From Candidatus Fukatsuia endosymbiont of Tuberolachnus salignus (lineage in GTDB: Bacteria > Pseudomonadota > Gammaproteobacteria > Enterobacterales > Enterobacteriaceae): 64,000 nt of DNA. Positions 8,772-19,040 of the stretch are shown piece after piece (position 1 is the stretch's first letter; each line of letters begins with the position of its first letter). Location of the stretch: contig NZ_OZ034983.1 of NCBI RefSeq assembly GCF_964030845.1, forward strand, positions 1,984,001 through 2,048,000. Direction: 5' to 3'. The notes under the pieces were generated by a model. The model was not told the DNA's origin and searched no databases. It saw nothing but the letters and a program-made list of their open reading frames with translations. The translations under genes were made by a program, and so were the position numbers.

Positions 8772-9734
8772 TTAAGATACCATCTTGCTTACATTTGACC
8801 ACAAGGTTGCATAAAGATGAGAGAACCTTTCATTTTCTGACATCAGGTTCAAACGTTGTTTAGCATCGAATGAAGAAAGGCTGGATACCAATGTATCAAT
8901 ATTATCACCCCTGAGTTCACCATCTATTGTCTGGATTTTTTCGATTCTATTCGCGGGCGATTTAAAATATTCTTCTACTGTGATGCTATGTTCGGCCAGG
9001 AGTATTTCTAAATCGTCGCCATTCTTCTGAAGAAAAATTTCTTTTTTGGTGATCCCGCCAATAAAGACAATAGTATCATTCCCCCCTATATCATTGATGA
9101 GATCCCAGCCATCATCAGGATCAAAAAGATAGCTATCATCTCCTTGACCGCCAAAGAGATCATCATTGCCTCTGCCACCATAAAGTTTATCGTTTCCTGC
9201 ATTACCATAAAGTTCATCATTGCCTTTATCGCCAAATAGCTGATCGTCTCCTTCTTCACCATCTACTATTTTTATTCCTTTACCACTGGTGATCAAAATA
9301 TCATTACCCGTCCCCCCGAATAAGCTACGATCGTATTCACTGGTATCAATAACAATATCGTCACCGGCCAGGGCAAAAAAGGTGTTATCCGTAAGTGTGA
9401 CGGCATTGGATAAGAGAATAACGTCATCCCCTTCCGTTGCTTGTGTTTCACTCAGTTTATGACCGAGATAAGGACGCCCTTGTTTGTCAACATCCAGCTG
9501 ATGGAAATCCCCTTTTTTATCAACTAGAAAAATATGGCGGTAACTGGCATCACGCATAAAATTCAGCATACGTACCTCAACGTACCCGCCAGATGATTCG
9601 AAGGGACCTAAAATAATATCGTTATTTTCTTGTCTAATATGCTTGATCTGTTCAATAAAGACCGGAAGTATTAGCAAATCCAGCTGAGGGTTCCCTGCTG
9701 TGTCTTCGTTATTAATCGAAATTATTCGAGAGAT
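8772..9734 (-). pseudogene. Toxin A, C-terminal RTX part (separated by frameshift)
   Basis: Continues toxin A in another frame. The frame is open from near 9734 (reading SINNEDTAGNPQLDL) and aligns with the C-terminal part of toxin B. It carries about five RTX calcium-binding nonapeptides (GGTGNDIL, GDKGNDEL, GNAGNDKL, GGRGNDDL, GGQGDDSY), then a helical C-terminal domain. As a separate frame it lacks a start signal, so it is expressed only if the frameshift near 9722-9735 is bypassed. In RTX proteins this region binds Ca2+ and carries type I secretion information. Confidence 0.8.
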
Positions 9735-12700
9735 ATTTTTTCTATCGGATCATCATGAAGATAATAAATGTCAGCACCTTCTCCACCTGTCAAGACGTCA
9801 TTACCTCGACGACTGTGGAGCATGTTATTGAATTTATCACCCTTGATGTGATCATTAAACGGGGAATCTTCCGCGACCAGCTGGATATATTCAGGCAACA
9901 ATTTGACGGTATCATTGATGGTGATTTGTCCTTGCCCGCGCCCATTATCCTGTTGTAGCTCAATTTTTGGCGTTGCGGATGGGTTATTGGCAAAAAATTC
10001 TTGCAGGCTTTGATCATGTACAATGCTGTATTGTGCTTTAAAGGTAGAAAAAAACAGCCAATTGCCGCTATTATCTTGTTCAAGGATTTTTGGCCATTCA
10101 GGAAATAATAATAATCCGTCACGGGTTGATAAAATGTATTGGTTAACCTGTTTAAGCTGTTTATTATTACCAGCAGCAAGCTGATAAGCGTTTTTTAATA
10201 ATAGCGTCGTTTGCGTGCCATTATCGTTTCGTAAGCGGATGGATACTGAATACTGTGATCTGCTATGATTTTCTGCTAATAATGAGATGGTTTCTATTTG
10301 ATCAATATTATGGTTGAGCATAATATTATTGACCTCTGGCACGCCATTATTTGACATTAAGGGATCATACAGCGTTATTGTGACGTCTCCTGCTTGTGAA
10401 TTCTGCAAAATACAATAAGTATCGATCCCCGTGCCCCCTTCCGCGGCCCCCTGCTCGAGTGACAGAACATCATTGCCTCCCCTCCCCTGAAGATTATCGA
10501 AGCCTCCTCGGCCATTGAGCTGGTTGTCACCCTCATCTCCTATCAGAATATCACCCCTTTTATGATGCCCCAACGCATGCTCAATATTAGCGACAGTGGC
10601 AACGAGACCGCTCAGGCCAATATAACGGACTTCACCATAGGTAAGATCGATCATATAACCACTGGCTCCGATAGGCGGGGAGCCTGCGGCAACCAGTGTG
10701 TCGTTATCTGTTAACTGATTTTTATCAAAAATATGTCCGTCTTGCGGTGCAGCAGCTAATGGCACAGCTTCTTCACCATTGAGGATACTATACCGGTGCG
10801 GAGTAAGAGCACCCATTAAATAAAAAGTATCCGCTAATTGACCACCGGTATATTGTTTAAAACCTGCCCCCACGGTAAAGATATTTTTTTTATTCCGATA
10901 ACCGATGACGGTATCATTACCTTCCCCAAGTTCAAAAAAAGCAGCAGTACCCGCCTGTTGATTTCGATTAATCGCCAAGGGATCATGCGCATTGCCAAGA
11001 ATATTTTCTGTATCATGGTTTTCTAAATAAGGATTAGTATCACTTGGCTGGTTTAATAACATCTCTGATAACGTCAGCCTTCTCACGCTGCCCTGCGTAT
11101 AATGGTTAACTGTATCAGTGCTAACATTAATGTTATCGTCAACACTCTGTAACACGGTTGGCTCAAAATAAAGTAATCCACTTTTATGGGTGGCAAACGC
11201 TCCCTCGTTTAATCGATGAGCCTGTTCAAGCTGTGCTTTATCGAGGTCTTGTAGCCGAACTTTTTCGCTCAAAATAATCAAATGCTGATCAGCCGGTTTG
11301 ACAAATGTCACACCAGGAGAAACCAATATTAAGGTCAAATACTCTTCTTCTAATAAAGTAAAACTCCCACGGCTATAATAGACGACATCAACCTGTTGCC
11401 CAGATTTTTCCAGAATTTTACCTGCGTGCTCATCTAATTGTCGGTCATATTCTTCACGTACCGCTTTTTGGCTTTCCAATTTTGCCAATCTATTTTGCAC
11501 GTCTTTGTTCAGATCCATGCCGAAAAAAAGCCGGCCCGTATTTTCCAATTGTTCAAGTGTGGTTAATACGATATTTTTGTTGATTTTTTCCATGGTACGG
11601 TTAGCAAAATAAGCTTGACTCACCGCGATGATAGTCATACCCAAAGCAATGCCCAATGGGCCAGCCAGTGTGGCGGATGCTCCCCCCATAGCAAAGGCAA
11701 TGCCAACACTAATATTAACAGCAGCAGAGATAACTGCTAGTGACCCGCTGAAGATAAGATCTTGCCGGGTTTCAGTATTAGCCGTGGTCGCTAGCTGAGC
11801 GAATGCACGATGAGCACTATAAATATCAAAGCCACTCGATAGAATAGTTAACGTTGGCCCACCAAATTTTGCTATCCCGGTACTGGCATTAAAGCGCATC
11901 TGCCCTAGGCGAGCACCGGTACGCATGGTTGCGCCCGTTATTCTATTCCCGCGAACAAATTTACTGAACACATGCTGGGTGCGGTTGATCATGGCTGCCG
12001 GGCCTGTGGAAATAAGCTGTTGTCCCCATTTAACCAAGCCGTATTGGGTCGCATCAATCAAGACATTGGAGCCAAACGAAGCCAGCGCTAAATTTCTTTC
12101 GTAGACCAGCTCATTTTTTTCTTCGTCAGTGAGAGAGTCACGTTTGAGCATTTCACGATATTTAATCAAATCATAGATACCGCGAGTGTAGCCATATCCT
12201 TGCATTCCTACACCAACACGATGGACTGATCGGTTAAAACGGCTCCAGGCTGTTGCATCATGTAACGATGGCCATAAGCCAGACATGATATGCCCATTTT
12301 TTACATGGTAATTAATTTTATCCAATAGCACGATGGAGGCTTCGAGCGTACTGTTATTCTTGCCTGTGGTTAACAGACCGGCCAGCCTCCCTTTTTGCAG
12401 AAAAATTTGTTGTTTGAGTAATAGCACCGTCTGGGTGGCAACAGGATCATTTTTATCCAGTTGCATTAGGTAGTTATTCAGTTGCGCGGGGAAAAAACGT
12501 AACCTGGCAAGCAGAGAGGTATCAGTGAGATGGCGGGGAGAAAGCGGCTCTCCGTCAATGTTTGCGCCAATTTGGCTAAGTACGCGAGCAGGCAGGGTAA
12601 TATTACCAAAACGGACATCTCCTGCCTCTGTCATCCTCTGGCGGTGAGTACGAAAATCCATCAACAATGTTTGCAATTGAGTCAGTGCAGGTAACCGCCG

Positions 12701-14359
12701 AGCGGCATGAGTGACATTCACTTCGTAGATAGTAAAATGATATTGATTGTTTTTTTGTGTGACCCCGTATTGCTCTGCTCGAGTGTCAGGATCCAACAGC
12801 GCGTTTCTACCTTGCAGGTAGTCGTTCAGTATCGCTTTAAGAGCCAGACTACTATTACCGCTGTCTTTACCGCTACAGCGTATTTCACCAACATGGGGAT
12901 CGTACAGATAGTAAGTAGGTTGCCCGTTTTCAATCTGGCTGACTAGCATCAACGCATGGTGTTGGCTTTTAAATAAATAATAGCCGGGTTTCCAATCAAA
13001 GGGTGATACCAGCTGCTGAGTAAAAATTTTTTGGTCATTTAAATCAAAATTTTTTAATTCGATAAATTGCTGACGGAAAAGATTGGCCTGGCTCATTTCA
13101 CCGTCGGTAATCATCCCATCGGTATCCGCTTTTTGTTCGTTAATCAGAGCATGGGTGAGTAAACCATTTAATAGGCGACGGGTTTCCGGTGTTCCCAAAC
13201 ATCGAGCATGTAGCCAGGCCAGCCCTAAACTGATGGCGTTAGATTGCGTGTGCAGCTCATTGCCACCGATATATAAGCCTTGTGGCGCTATTTGCATTTT
13301 AACACTGACACCGCTGTTATTTTGTTTCATGCTCGCTTTAGCCAGTGCGACGATATTTTTTTCTTGGATTTTGTTCCAGTATTGGCTCTGCTGCAATGCA
13401 GCCTGTACGCTTAATCCGGATAATTGAGGATGATGAGTGTCCTGTAGTTGTAGCAGTTGATAGATTTCGTGACGCCACGCCAAATGTTCCATGTTATTGA
13501 ACGCGGTTAGCATTAACTGTTTAACATCCAACCTCCCTTGTTTTGATTGAAACGCATCGGTCAGATCAGCCAGCTCTTCCAGATTCAATGCACTATATTT
13601 CAGTTCACCTGAGGCCAGGTTATCGACCAGGCTTAATACCCACTGCAAACGTATCGACAGATCCGTGGTCGGGACTAATCTGCCTTGTTTATTCCAGGTT
13701 AGAACTAATTTATTCTCACTGACCTTATGATTCCAGAGGCCTTTGCTATCCAGTGTAATTTTTTGACCATGAGGCGTAACAGCCATGTCAGTACGGTGGG
13801 CGGAGACATTGGGGTAGATATCGTACTTACCGAGTTCTTGAGCAAATTGCCAGGCAAAACCCCTTTCTTTACTCATCTCGATCAATGAACAACCCACCAG
13901 GCTAACGGAGTGGGGATTGCGATTAATTCTAAATTTAGCACCGAAGGAGTAATGAAAGCCTTGCAGATTGTTCGCCAGTGCTCTAGCGGACTGATATGCC
14001 AAGGTCACCTCTCTGTCCTGGACAGAACCATGACCAACCAGCTGCCAACGCAGTTTTCCCTTCAATTTTTTTGCATCACCAAAAACGACACGGTAATAGC
14101 CATTTTTATCTAATTGTACTAATACTGACTTCTTATGTTTGCCTGCCAAATAGGCGGCGGATTTGGCAACAACCCTATCATTTTCTAACTGAATAATGAT
14201 TTGACCGTCATAATGAGTGTCGCCACCATTGTGCGCGGTAACTTCGGGGATATCCCAAAAATCCAACTCAGAGGCGGGGCTACTACTGTCCCTGCTGCTA
14301 TAACTATTTGTATCATCGAGTAAATCGTTTTGTATTCTATTGCTTCCTTGCATAAACAT
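9722..14359 (-). CDS. MARTX-derived toxin A (cysteine protease, pore-forming, RTX)
   Basis: Large secreted toxin, 1545 residues before a frameshift. Residues about 45-215 closely resemble the inositol-phosphate-activated MARTX cysteine protease domain (peptidase C80): DGQIIIQLENDRVVAKSAA, then LRWQLVGHG with catalytic His110 and SVSLVGCSL with catalytic Cys157. A long region similar to the TcdA/TcdB translocation domain follows, with hydrophobic hairpins at about 865-915, then glycine-rich RTX repeats. Only about 45 residues precede the protease, so there is no N-terminal effector for it to release. AAAGGAAG precedes the ATG. An ISAs1-family element sits 73 bp upstream and probably separates it from its promoter. 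Its C-terminal part is out of frame. Confidence 0.85.
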   Translation of the reverse strand: MFMQGSNRIQNDLLDDTNSYSSRDSSSPASELDFWDIPEVTAHNGGDTHYDGQIIIQLENDRVVAKSAAYLAGKHKKSVLVQLDKNGYYRVVFGDAKKLKGKLRWQLVGHGSVQDREVTLAYQSARALANNLQGFHYSFGAKFRINRNPHSVSLVGCSLIEMSKERGFAWQFAQELGKYDIYPNVSAHRTDMAVTPHGQKITLDSKGLWNHKVSENKLVLTWNKQGRLVPTTDLSIRLQWVLSLVDNLASGELKYSALNLEELADLTDAFQSKQGRLDVKQLMLTAFNNMEHLAWRHEIYQLLQLQDTHHPQLSGLSVQAALQQSQYWNKIQEKNIVALAKASMKQNNSGVSVKMQIAPQGLYIGGNELHTQSNAISLGLAWLHARCLGTPETRRLLNGLLTHALINEQKADTDGMITDGEMSQANLFRQQFIELKNFDLNDQKIFTQQLVSPFDWKPGYYLFKSQHHALMLVSQIENGQPTYYLYDPHVGEIRCSGKDSGNSSLALKAILNDYLQGRNALLDPDTRAEQYGVTQKNNQYHFTIYEVNVTHAARRLPALTQLQTLLMDFRTHRQRMTEAGDVRFGNITLPARVLSQIGANIDGEPLSPRHLTDTSLLARLRFFPAQLNNYLMQLDKNDPVATQTVLLLKQQIFLQKGRLAGLLTTGKNNSTLEASIVLLDKINYHVKNGHIMSGLWPSLHDATAWSRFNRSVHRVGVGMQGYGYTRGIYDLIKYREMLKRDSLTDEEKNELVYERNLALASFGSNVLIDATQYGLVKWGQQLISTGPAAMINRTQHVFSKFVRGNRITGATMRTGARLGQMRFNASTGIAKFGGPTLTILSSGFDIYSAHRAFAQLATTANTETRQDLIFSGSLAVISAAVNISVGIAFAMGGASATLAGPLGIALGMTIIAVSQAYFANRTMEKINKNIVLTTLEQLENTGRLFFGMDLNKDVQNRLAKLESQKAVREEYDRQLDEHAGKILEKSGQQVDVVYYSRGSFTLLEEEYLTLILVSPGVTFVKPADQHLIILSEKVRLQDLDKAQLEQAHRLNEGAFATHKSGLLYFEPTVLQSVDDNINVSTDTVNHYTQGSVRRLTLSEMLLNQPSDTNPYLENHDTENILGNAHDPLAINRNQQAGTAAFFELGEGNDTVIGYRNKKNIFTVGAGFKQYTGGQLADTFYLMGALTPHRYSILNGEEAVPLAAAPQDGHIFDKNQLTDNDTLVAAGSPPIGASGYMIDLTYGEVRYIGLSGLVATVANIEHALGHHKRGDILIGDEGDNQLNGRGGFDNLQGRGGNDVLSLEQGAAEGGTGIDTYCILQNSQAGDVTITLYDPLMSNNGVPEVNNIMLNHNIDQIETISLLAENHSRSQYSVSIRLRNDNGTQTTLLLKNAYQLAAGNNKQLKQVNQYILSTRDGLLLFPEWPKILEQDNSGNWLFFSTFKAQYSIVHDQSLQEFFANNPSATPKIELQQDNGRGQGQITINDTVKLLPEYIQLVAEDSPFNDHIKGDKFNNMLHSRRGNDVLTGGEGADIYYLHDDPIEKISLE

Positions 14360-14432
14360 TGCTTCCTTTCATAAACGTTAAATAAATTCTATATTTAGAT
14401 TGCATTAAAAATAATTAAGATAGTTCTCTGGT

Positions 14433-15635
14433 CAGGGCGGGATTCCACTTTGCTAATTTTTTAACCAAAAATAAGTTTACTACGAAAATCGGCTGACCAG
14501 GCGGCACGTCTACGTTTACTGGCAATACTATCTTGTTTACCTTTGTGCTGTTTAATCACACCCAACGCGACGCGATTGAAAAGAGCGACATGGGCTGCTC
14601 CATCCGGAGCTTTTATCAAGAGTTCATCTTCTCTAAACACCACATCCAATACCCAGTGAAGTTGATTTTCTATCCCCCAATGCAGCCGAATTGCCTGTGC
14701 CGCTTGTTCTGCATTCAGCGTTAATGAGCTGACATACCAACGTGACCGACAGTGGGTGACATTATTTTTTGTTCGTTCACTAGCGACCTCAATGAAAGTA
14801 CGAATGGTAGGCCACTTCGCTTTTAATTCATTGGGTAATTCCGCATTAATTTGCATAACCGTACGTTTTTCTATCCGGCCATGCCCCTGATTAGTCTGCG
14901 TATATTCGTGCAATTTATCGCTATCATAGGCAAAAGCAAATTGCTGTTTTACCTGTTCAAACAGCTTCTTTTGAGTCGCTTTAAGCTGCACCACAAAATT
15001 GCCTTTACGTTGCGTGATAAGTGATGAAGTTGAGGTTTGGCAATGCAATGAATCGAGCGTCACAATAGCATTATCCAGCGCTAACGCGTCAATGCTCTGA
15101 CGGGCTAATTCTCCTTCTTTTCCCTTATTGTTCGCCGCTTTTTGATAAAGCGTAATACCAGCATCAACATCATAGGCACTCACCACATGCAGCGCAGTGC
15201 AAATCTCTTCAGACCAGGTTCTCCGCAAGGTTTTACCGTCGATGGCGAGCAACGTCTTACCGGCTCGTTGGCGTCGTTCGTTAATCCATAAAAACAAGGA
15301 TTGAATCAGCAAATTTGTATCTAATGCATTGATGATTTTAGCAATACAATGACGACGTGGGCTCTCACCATGATAAGAGCCATATTTTTTTAGCCAATCG
15401 AGCTGAGCTTCGCCAAAATCCTGGATGGATTTCCATCCCGAGGCCCCACTTAACACGGCGGCAAAAAACAGGAAAATAACATCGAGCAGGTGATGTTTGA
15501 TATTAATATCTTTACGCGGGTCAGGGATCAGGGCTAATTGCTTTAAAATACTCATGATTACATATTCTTTAGGATACATAATATTATGAGCTTACTGCCT
15601 ATTATTAGTTCACATTAAAGTGGGATCCCGCCCTG
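14433..15635 (-). mobile_element. ISAs1-family element, copy 1, with 10-bp target duplication
   Basis: 1203 bp with ends CAGGGCGGGATTCCACTTT and the complement of CAGGGCGGGATCCCACTTT. The 10-bp direct repeat GTTCTCTGGT is intact at 14423-14432 and 15636-15645, so this is a simple, probably recent insertion. It separates toxin A from the divergent gene at 15752. An identical-length copy is at 41280-42482. Confidence 0.93.
14461..15579 (-). CDS. ISAs1-family transposase (copy 1)
   Basis: 372 residues with the DDE_Tnp_ISAs1 signature: an N-terminal DPRKDINIKHHLLDVIFLFF block, AIDGKTLRRTW (first catalytic Asp), VTLDSLHCQ (second Asp) and HWGIENQLHWVLDVVFRED (catalytic Glu). These proteins are also called H-repeat-associated transposases. 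An in-frame ATG nine codons in (MSILKQLALIPDP) is the more usual family start. The frame is intact and the protein matches the copy at 41336-42454, so the element may be active. Confidence 0.92.
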   Translation of the reverse strand: MYPKEYVIMSILKQLALIPDPRKDINIKHHLLDVIFLFFAAVLSGASGWKSIQDFGEAQLDWLKKYGSYHGESPRRHCIAKIINALDTNLLIQSLFLWINERRQRAGKTLLAIDGKTLRRTWSEEICTALHVVSAYDVDAGITLYQKAANNKGKEGELARQSIDALALDNAIVTLDSLHCQTSTSSLITQRKGNFVVQLKATQKKLFEQVKQQFAFAYDSDKLHEYTQTNQGHGRIEKRTVMQINAELPNELKAKWPTIRTFIEVASERTKNNVTHCRSRWYVSSLTLNAEQAAQAIRLHWGIENQLHWVLDVVFREDELLIKAPDGAAHVALFNRVALGVIKQHKGKQDSIASKRRRAAWSADFRSKLIFG

Positions 15636-15659
15636 GTTCTCTGGTAGAGATAGATTTAT

Positions 15660-15679
15660 ATTCACGGCACCTGGTGAAT
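15660..15679. promoter_or_regulatory. Short inverted repeat ATTCAC...GTGAAT
   Basis: ATTCAC and GTGAAT flank 8 bp in the region upstream of the gene at 15752, a possible dimeric-regulator site. TATATAATAAG about 35 bp further downstream may be a -10 region. Nothing else supports a role. Confidence 0.3.
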
Positions 15680-15751
15680 ATCGCTCTGCCGAGTTAAATT
15701 TGAGCTACTATATAATAAGTATTCATTTGATATATTATAGAGGAGCTTTCT

Positions 15752-16432
15752 ATGCTTTCAATTACTTCCACGGCACTCGATTTAAATCACGATAGTCAGC
15801 CACCACTCAAGACCCCGATAGAAAATCTCGAGGATCTTGTAAATGCAGTTATACAATCACCAAAGCCGGTGAGTAATGAACCACTGGTATTTAACGAAAG
15901 TATTAAAAAGAGTTACGATTCCGCAAGGGGTCTATCATTAAATGAGATCGGTGAGGGATCCTACACACGTATTTTGGCGCCTTTGCAGCCTGTCGATGGC
16001 GCTTCATGTGATATGAAATTTCTTGAATCAGTTTTAAAGGAATCTAAAGATGAGAATAAAAAGATAGAGGATTCTTTATCTCTTCTAATCTATGATAAAT
16101 ACCTAGTCTTAATTAATAAAGATTATCTAACAGTAGAGCGGCTCAAAGAGCGAGATGATCTTAGTCGTACGTTTAATAGCCTTTTGCTCGAGCTTTCACT
16201 ATCTGCGCAACATTATGGCTCTGCCGTTCGAACTTTATTTGTTCAAGGGGTTTCCCATTTAATGCGTTACTCGATTGATGAATCTAAATTGGAAAAACTA
16301 AAAAAAACCATCTTTGCTTTTCCGATACCAACGCCTGGAAGCGAAAAAACATTAGAAGATTTTGCTGTTCCACCTGGTACAGACGACCCTTTAGATAAAA
16401 TTGATGCTTATGTTGTGAATAATCATCAGTGA
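15752..16432 (+). CDS. Hypothetical protein of 226 residues
   Basis: Soluble, polar protein beginning MLSITSTALDLNHDSQPP, with no signal peptide, no membrane segment and no family that I recognise. The first 60 residues are rich in Ser/Pro/Asn and look disordered; the middle (about 90-180) looks alpha-helical with LLIYDKYLVLINKDYL and LLLELSLSAQHYG. AGAGGAGC precedes the ATG at good spacing, supporting a real gene. It was divergent from toxin A before the ISAs1 insertion. A disordered N-terminus plus helical body would fit a secreted effector, but this is speculation. Confidence 0.6.
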   Translation: MLSITSTALDLNHDSQPPLKTPIENLEDLVNAVIQSPKPVSNEPLVFNESIKKSYDSARGLSLNEIGEGSYTRILAPLQPVDGASCDMKFLESVLKESKDENKKIEDSLSLLIYDKYLVLINKDYLTVERLKERDDLSRTFNSLLLELSLSAQHYGSAVRTLFVQGVSHLMRYSIDESKLEKLKKTIFAFPIPTPGSEKTLEDFAVPPGTDDPLDKIDAYVVNNHQ

Positions 16433-16539
16433 ATATGTGTTACTCAGAGCCTCGGCAGACATCTTATTTTAAAGAACGAGTGGGCAACTGCCTGAGTACT
16501 TATTGTACAAATTTCAGTAATGGAAAGCCCCCCCGATTT

Positions 16540-16851
16540 TTGGTTATTTAAAGCATCAAAGATTCTCTTTAAAATGAGCACCAAGGTATTGACGAATACG
16601 GGTTATCAAGGGTTACATAAGCTCCATGCCAATAGTGCGTGGCCAAAGCAAAAGTCAAAAAAATGCCCACTGACTATTGAGGATAAAAAACAAATAGAGC
16701 ACTATCAAGTCAGCGAGTTCTGAATGAGAATGTCATTAGAATGTTGAAACGGGTTAAAATTATTGCAGATAAATATCGAAATAGACGAAAGCGATTTGGA
16801 CTGCGGTTCAATTTAATTACCGGAGTTTATAACTATGAATTGGATTTTTAG
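16540..16851 (+). pseudogene. Decayed IS5-type transposase C-terminal fragment
   Basis: Encodes VLTNTGYQGLHKLHANSAWP and, after a frame change, VLNENVIRML and YRNRRKRFGLRFNLI, matching the second half of the IS5-type transposase at 22438-23261 with many substitutions. Frames are broken and both ends are missing. It is an older and more diverged relic than the intact copies. Confidence 0.75.
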
Positions 16852-17807
16852 GGTTTGGAAAGAACTCTATTAATAAAAATGGCACTATTTCGCCAATGAA
16901 CAAAAGTGGAGATTGCTACACCCTTTACCCTCATTTCGATGAACTTATCCTGCTTAATTTTGAGTTAATTGATTTCATCGGTATTTCTCAGAATGCAAAA
17001 TCGCACTCTGGAATAAAATCCACCGGTTGGCTAGGGTTCACGCTGTTTCTTCATGTTCATTTTATTATACCTGATTAGCAAGGAACCTAAGCTAGGTCTC
17101 CATAATTATGCTTAAAACAAATAACTCATTGATTTAAAATTATTTAATTTCAATGAGGGAATTATCTTTCTATATCAAAAAATGGCTTCAGTACTGGCTC
17201 CACCGAAATGACCGATTAACATGGCTTAGCTTCCTTGCTAATCAGGTAATTATATGTCAGTTAAATGAGCGTATTGCTCTACAACTGGTTGCGGGTTTTT
17301 TTAGGCGGTCAAATTGGCGTTGGTGCTGCTCTCCCTGATTATCGTAGGGGTTGCCCTGATGTTAATATTTGACCCGCTGCTCTCTTATTACGTCAATACG
17401 ATGCCTGTGCTTAATGGCACTGAAGGGACCGTTATCATTATTTTCGCATTCCTGGTACTGTCCAATGCTGTTTCTGCCACATTGGAGTGTGGGGTTGGTC
17501 TGTATGTCGATAACCCTGTATAGTATCAGTTATTTAACAGTTACAAGGGCTCAAGCCCGTAATACGTGCGGGGGTGGCCATCTCTTTACTTGTAAACAAA
17601 ATATGAGCGCAATTCTGCTTCTTTAGGGGCGGGTCAAGCGAACGGTGTTATCTAAATTTTGCCCAATCTCTTCGGTGCTTTAACCTCATTTTTAGAAGGG
17701 GATATTTGTTGGTTTTTTATCCGTTGTAGGTACTACCTATCTGCTGAGAAATAGAAACCTGCGCAATTTCATCCGTTGTTCACAATACCCCGTATTTGGA
17801 GAAATCT
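16852..17807 (+). other. Gene-poor stretch with a possible membrane-protein relic
   Basis: No intact gene. At 17314-17523 a short frame encodes two hydrophobic segments (LLSLIIVGVALMLIFDPLLS and IIIFAFLVLSNAVS) that may be the remains of an inner-membrane transporter with flanking frameshifts. I could not assign a family. The rest is AT-rich without support for coding. Confidence 0.35.
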
Positions 17808-18674
17808 ATGCAACAATTGCTGTGTTATAAGACACTGCTGCAGTGGAATAGTCAGACAGTCCCGGATAATTTTAAACAGAAACATAATACTAAACCAACA
17901 ACTTGGTCAAAATTGACCGTCCTGCACGGCACATTGACCCTTGCCTTAATGACCGAAGCTGGCAAGGTGACCGAAACCTTAATTTTTAATCCGCAAAGCC
18001 GGGTACCGTTTATTGAACCACAGCAGTGGCATCGTATCGTCTCGTTTTCGGATGATATGCAGTGCCAGTTAGCGTTCTATTGCACTGCTGAAGATTATTA
18101 CAGTAAAAAATATGATCTGACAGCGACGCATTCTGAAGTCGTCGAGGCGGTAAAACTGATACCTGCAGGTAAGACATTGGATCTCGGTTGCGGAGGGGGA
18201 CGAAATGCACTTTACCTCAATCTGAAAGGTTTTGAGGTTACTGCATGGGATAAAAATGCGGGGGGTATAGATGCGCTCAATCGGATCATTGCATCGGAGC
18301 GGCTGTCGCATATCAATGTCGAAGTTAGAAATTTGAATACTCATCGCTTTAATGGTGCATATGATTTCATTTTATCGACCGTAGTACTAATGTTTCTTGA
18401 CCGTCAAAGCATCCCCCAGTTAATTGGAGATATGCAAAACAGTACTATCAGCGGAGGTTATAACTTGATTGTTGCCGCTATGGATATGCCTGATCACCTT
18501 TGTACGTTGCCATCGTCGTTTACTTTTACTTTTAAATCCCAAGAACTTGTAAATTATTATCAAGGGTGGAACATTATCAAATATAATGAAGACATAGGGC
18601 AATTACACCAAACGGATGCACAGGGTAAAAGGATCACATTACGTTTCGCAACACTGGTGGCGTGTAAAGCATAA
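17808..18674 (+). CDS. tehB: TehB-like SAM-dependent methyltransferase
   Basis: Long-form TehB of 288 residues, as in Haemophilus. Residues about 1-90 form the small cupin-like N-terminal domain seen in tellurite-resistance TehB proteins (VPFIEPQQWHRIV), followed by a class I methyltransferase domain with the SAM-binding motif TLDLGCGGGRNALYL. The enzyme uses SAM to methylate tellurite and related species; the physiological substrate is uncertain. A TTG four codons upstream is possible, but GGAG sits 7 nt before this ATG. The gene appears intact and isolated between transposase relics and phage genes. Confidence 0.9.
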   Translation: MQQLLCYKTLLQWNSQTVPDNFKQKHNTKPTTWSKLTVLHGTLTLALMTEAGKVTETLIFNPQSRVPFIEPQQWHRIVSFSDDMQCQLAFYCTAEDYYSKKYDLTATHSEVVEAVKLIPAGKTLDLGCGGGRNALYLNLKGFEVTAWDKNAGGIDALNRIIASERLSHINVEVRNLNTHRFNGAYDFILSTVVLMFLDRQSIPQLIGDMQNSTISGGYNLIVAAMDMPDHLCTLPSSFTFTFKSQELVNYYQGWNIIKYNEDIGQLHQTDAQGKRITLRFATLVACKA

Positions 18675-18810
18675 ATAAGTAGGGAGTAATCCCTATTAAG
18701 AAGGGCGTTCTGTTTTCGCTCCGGATGAAGCGTTGGTGCATGGATGATAGCTTTAACTTTTATCGACATCATCTTATGACATGTCGATTGCATCAACACA
18801 GGAGCACAAT

Positions 18811-19023
18811 ATGTACACGATAAAAGTCAGTTTCGGCGACGATCAAGGCGAAACCGGTTATCCCACCACAGAATGGCACTGGAACCGCAACACCAAACAC
18901 CTCAATATTGTCTCCAACGGTATCAGCGATGCCATCCATTTTGCACCTGCCGATACGGTCTCGGTGCTTAATGCCGCAGGCCAGACGGTGGTGAGCTACA
19001 GCCACCTCGATACCTCCCCCTAA
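18811..19023 (+). CDS. Small phage-associated protein (71 residues)
   Basis: Encodes MYTIKVSFGDDQGETGYPTT and continues as a compact, probably beta-rich protein with no membrane segment. AGGAGC precedes the ATG. It lies 17 bp before the next phage-like gene in the same direction, suggesting one transcript. Family not recognised; a phage origin is inferred from its small size, good ribosome binding site and the adjoining P22-like structural genes. Confidence 0.55.
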   Translation: MYTIKVSFGDDQGETGYPTTEWHWNRNTKHLNIVSNGISDAIHFAPADTVSVLNAAGQTVVSYSHLDTSP

Positions 19024-19040
19024 CCTAAGGAGCTCTCACA

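Noticed and set aside
9722..9740. Programmed frameshift in toxin A
   Set aside because: No slippery heptamer or downstream structure is evident at the junction, so a mutational or sequencing frameshift is more likely.
13083..13427. 114-codon frame antisense to toxin A
   Set aside because: Shadow of the toxin coding sequence.
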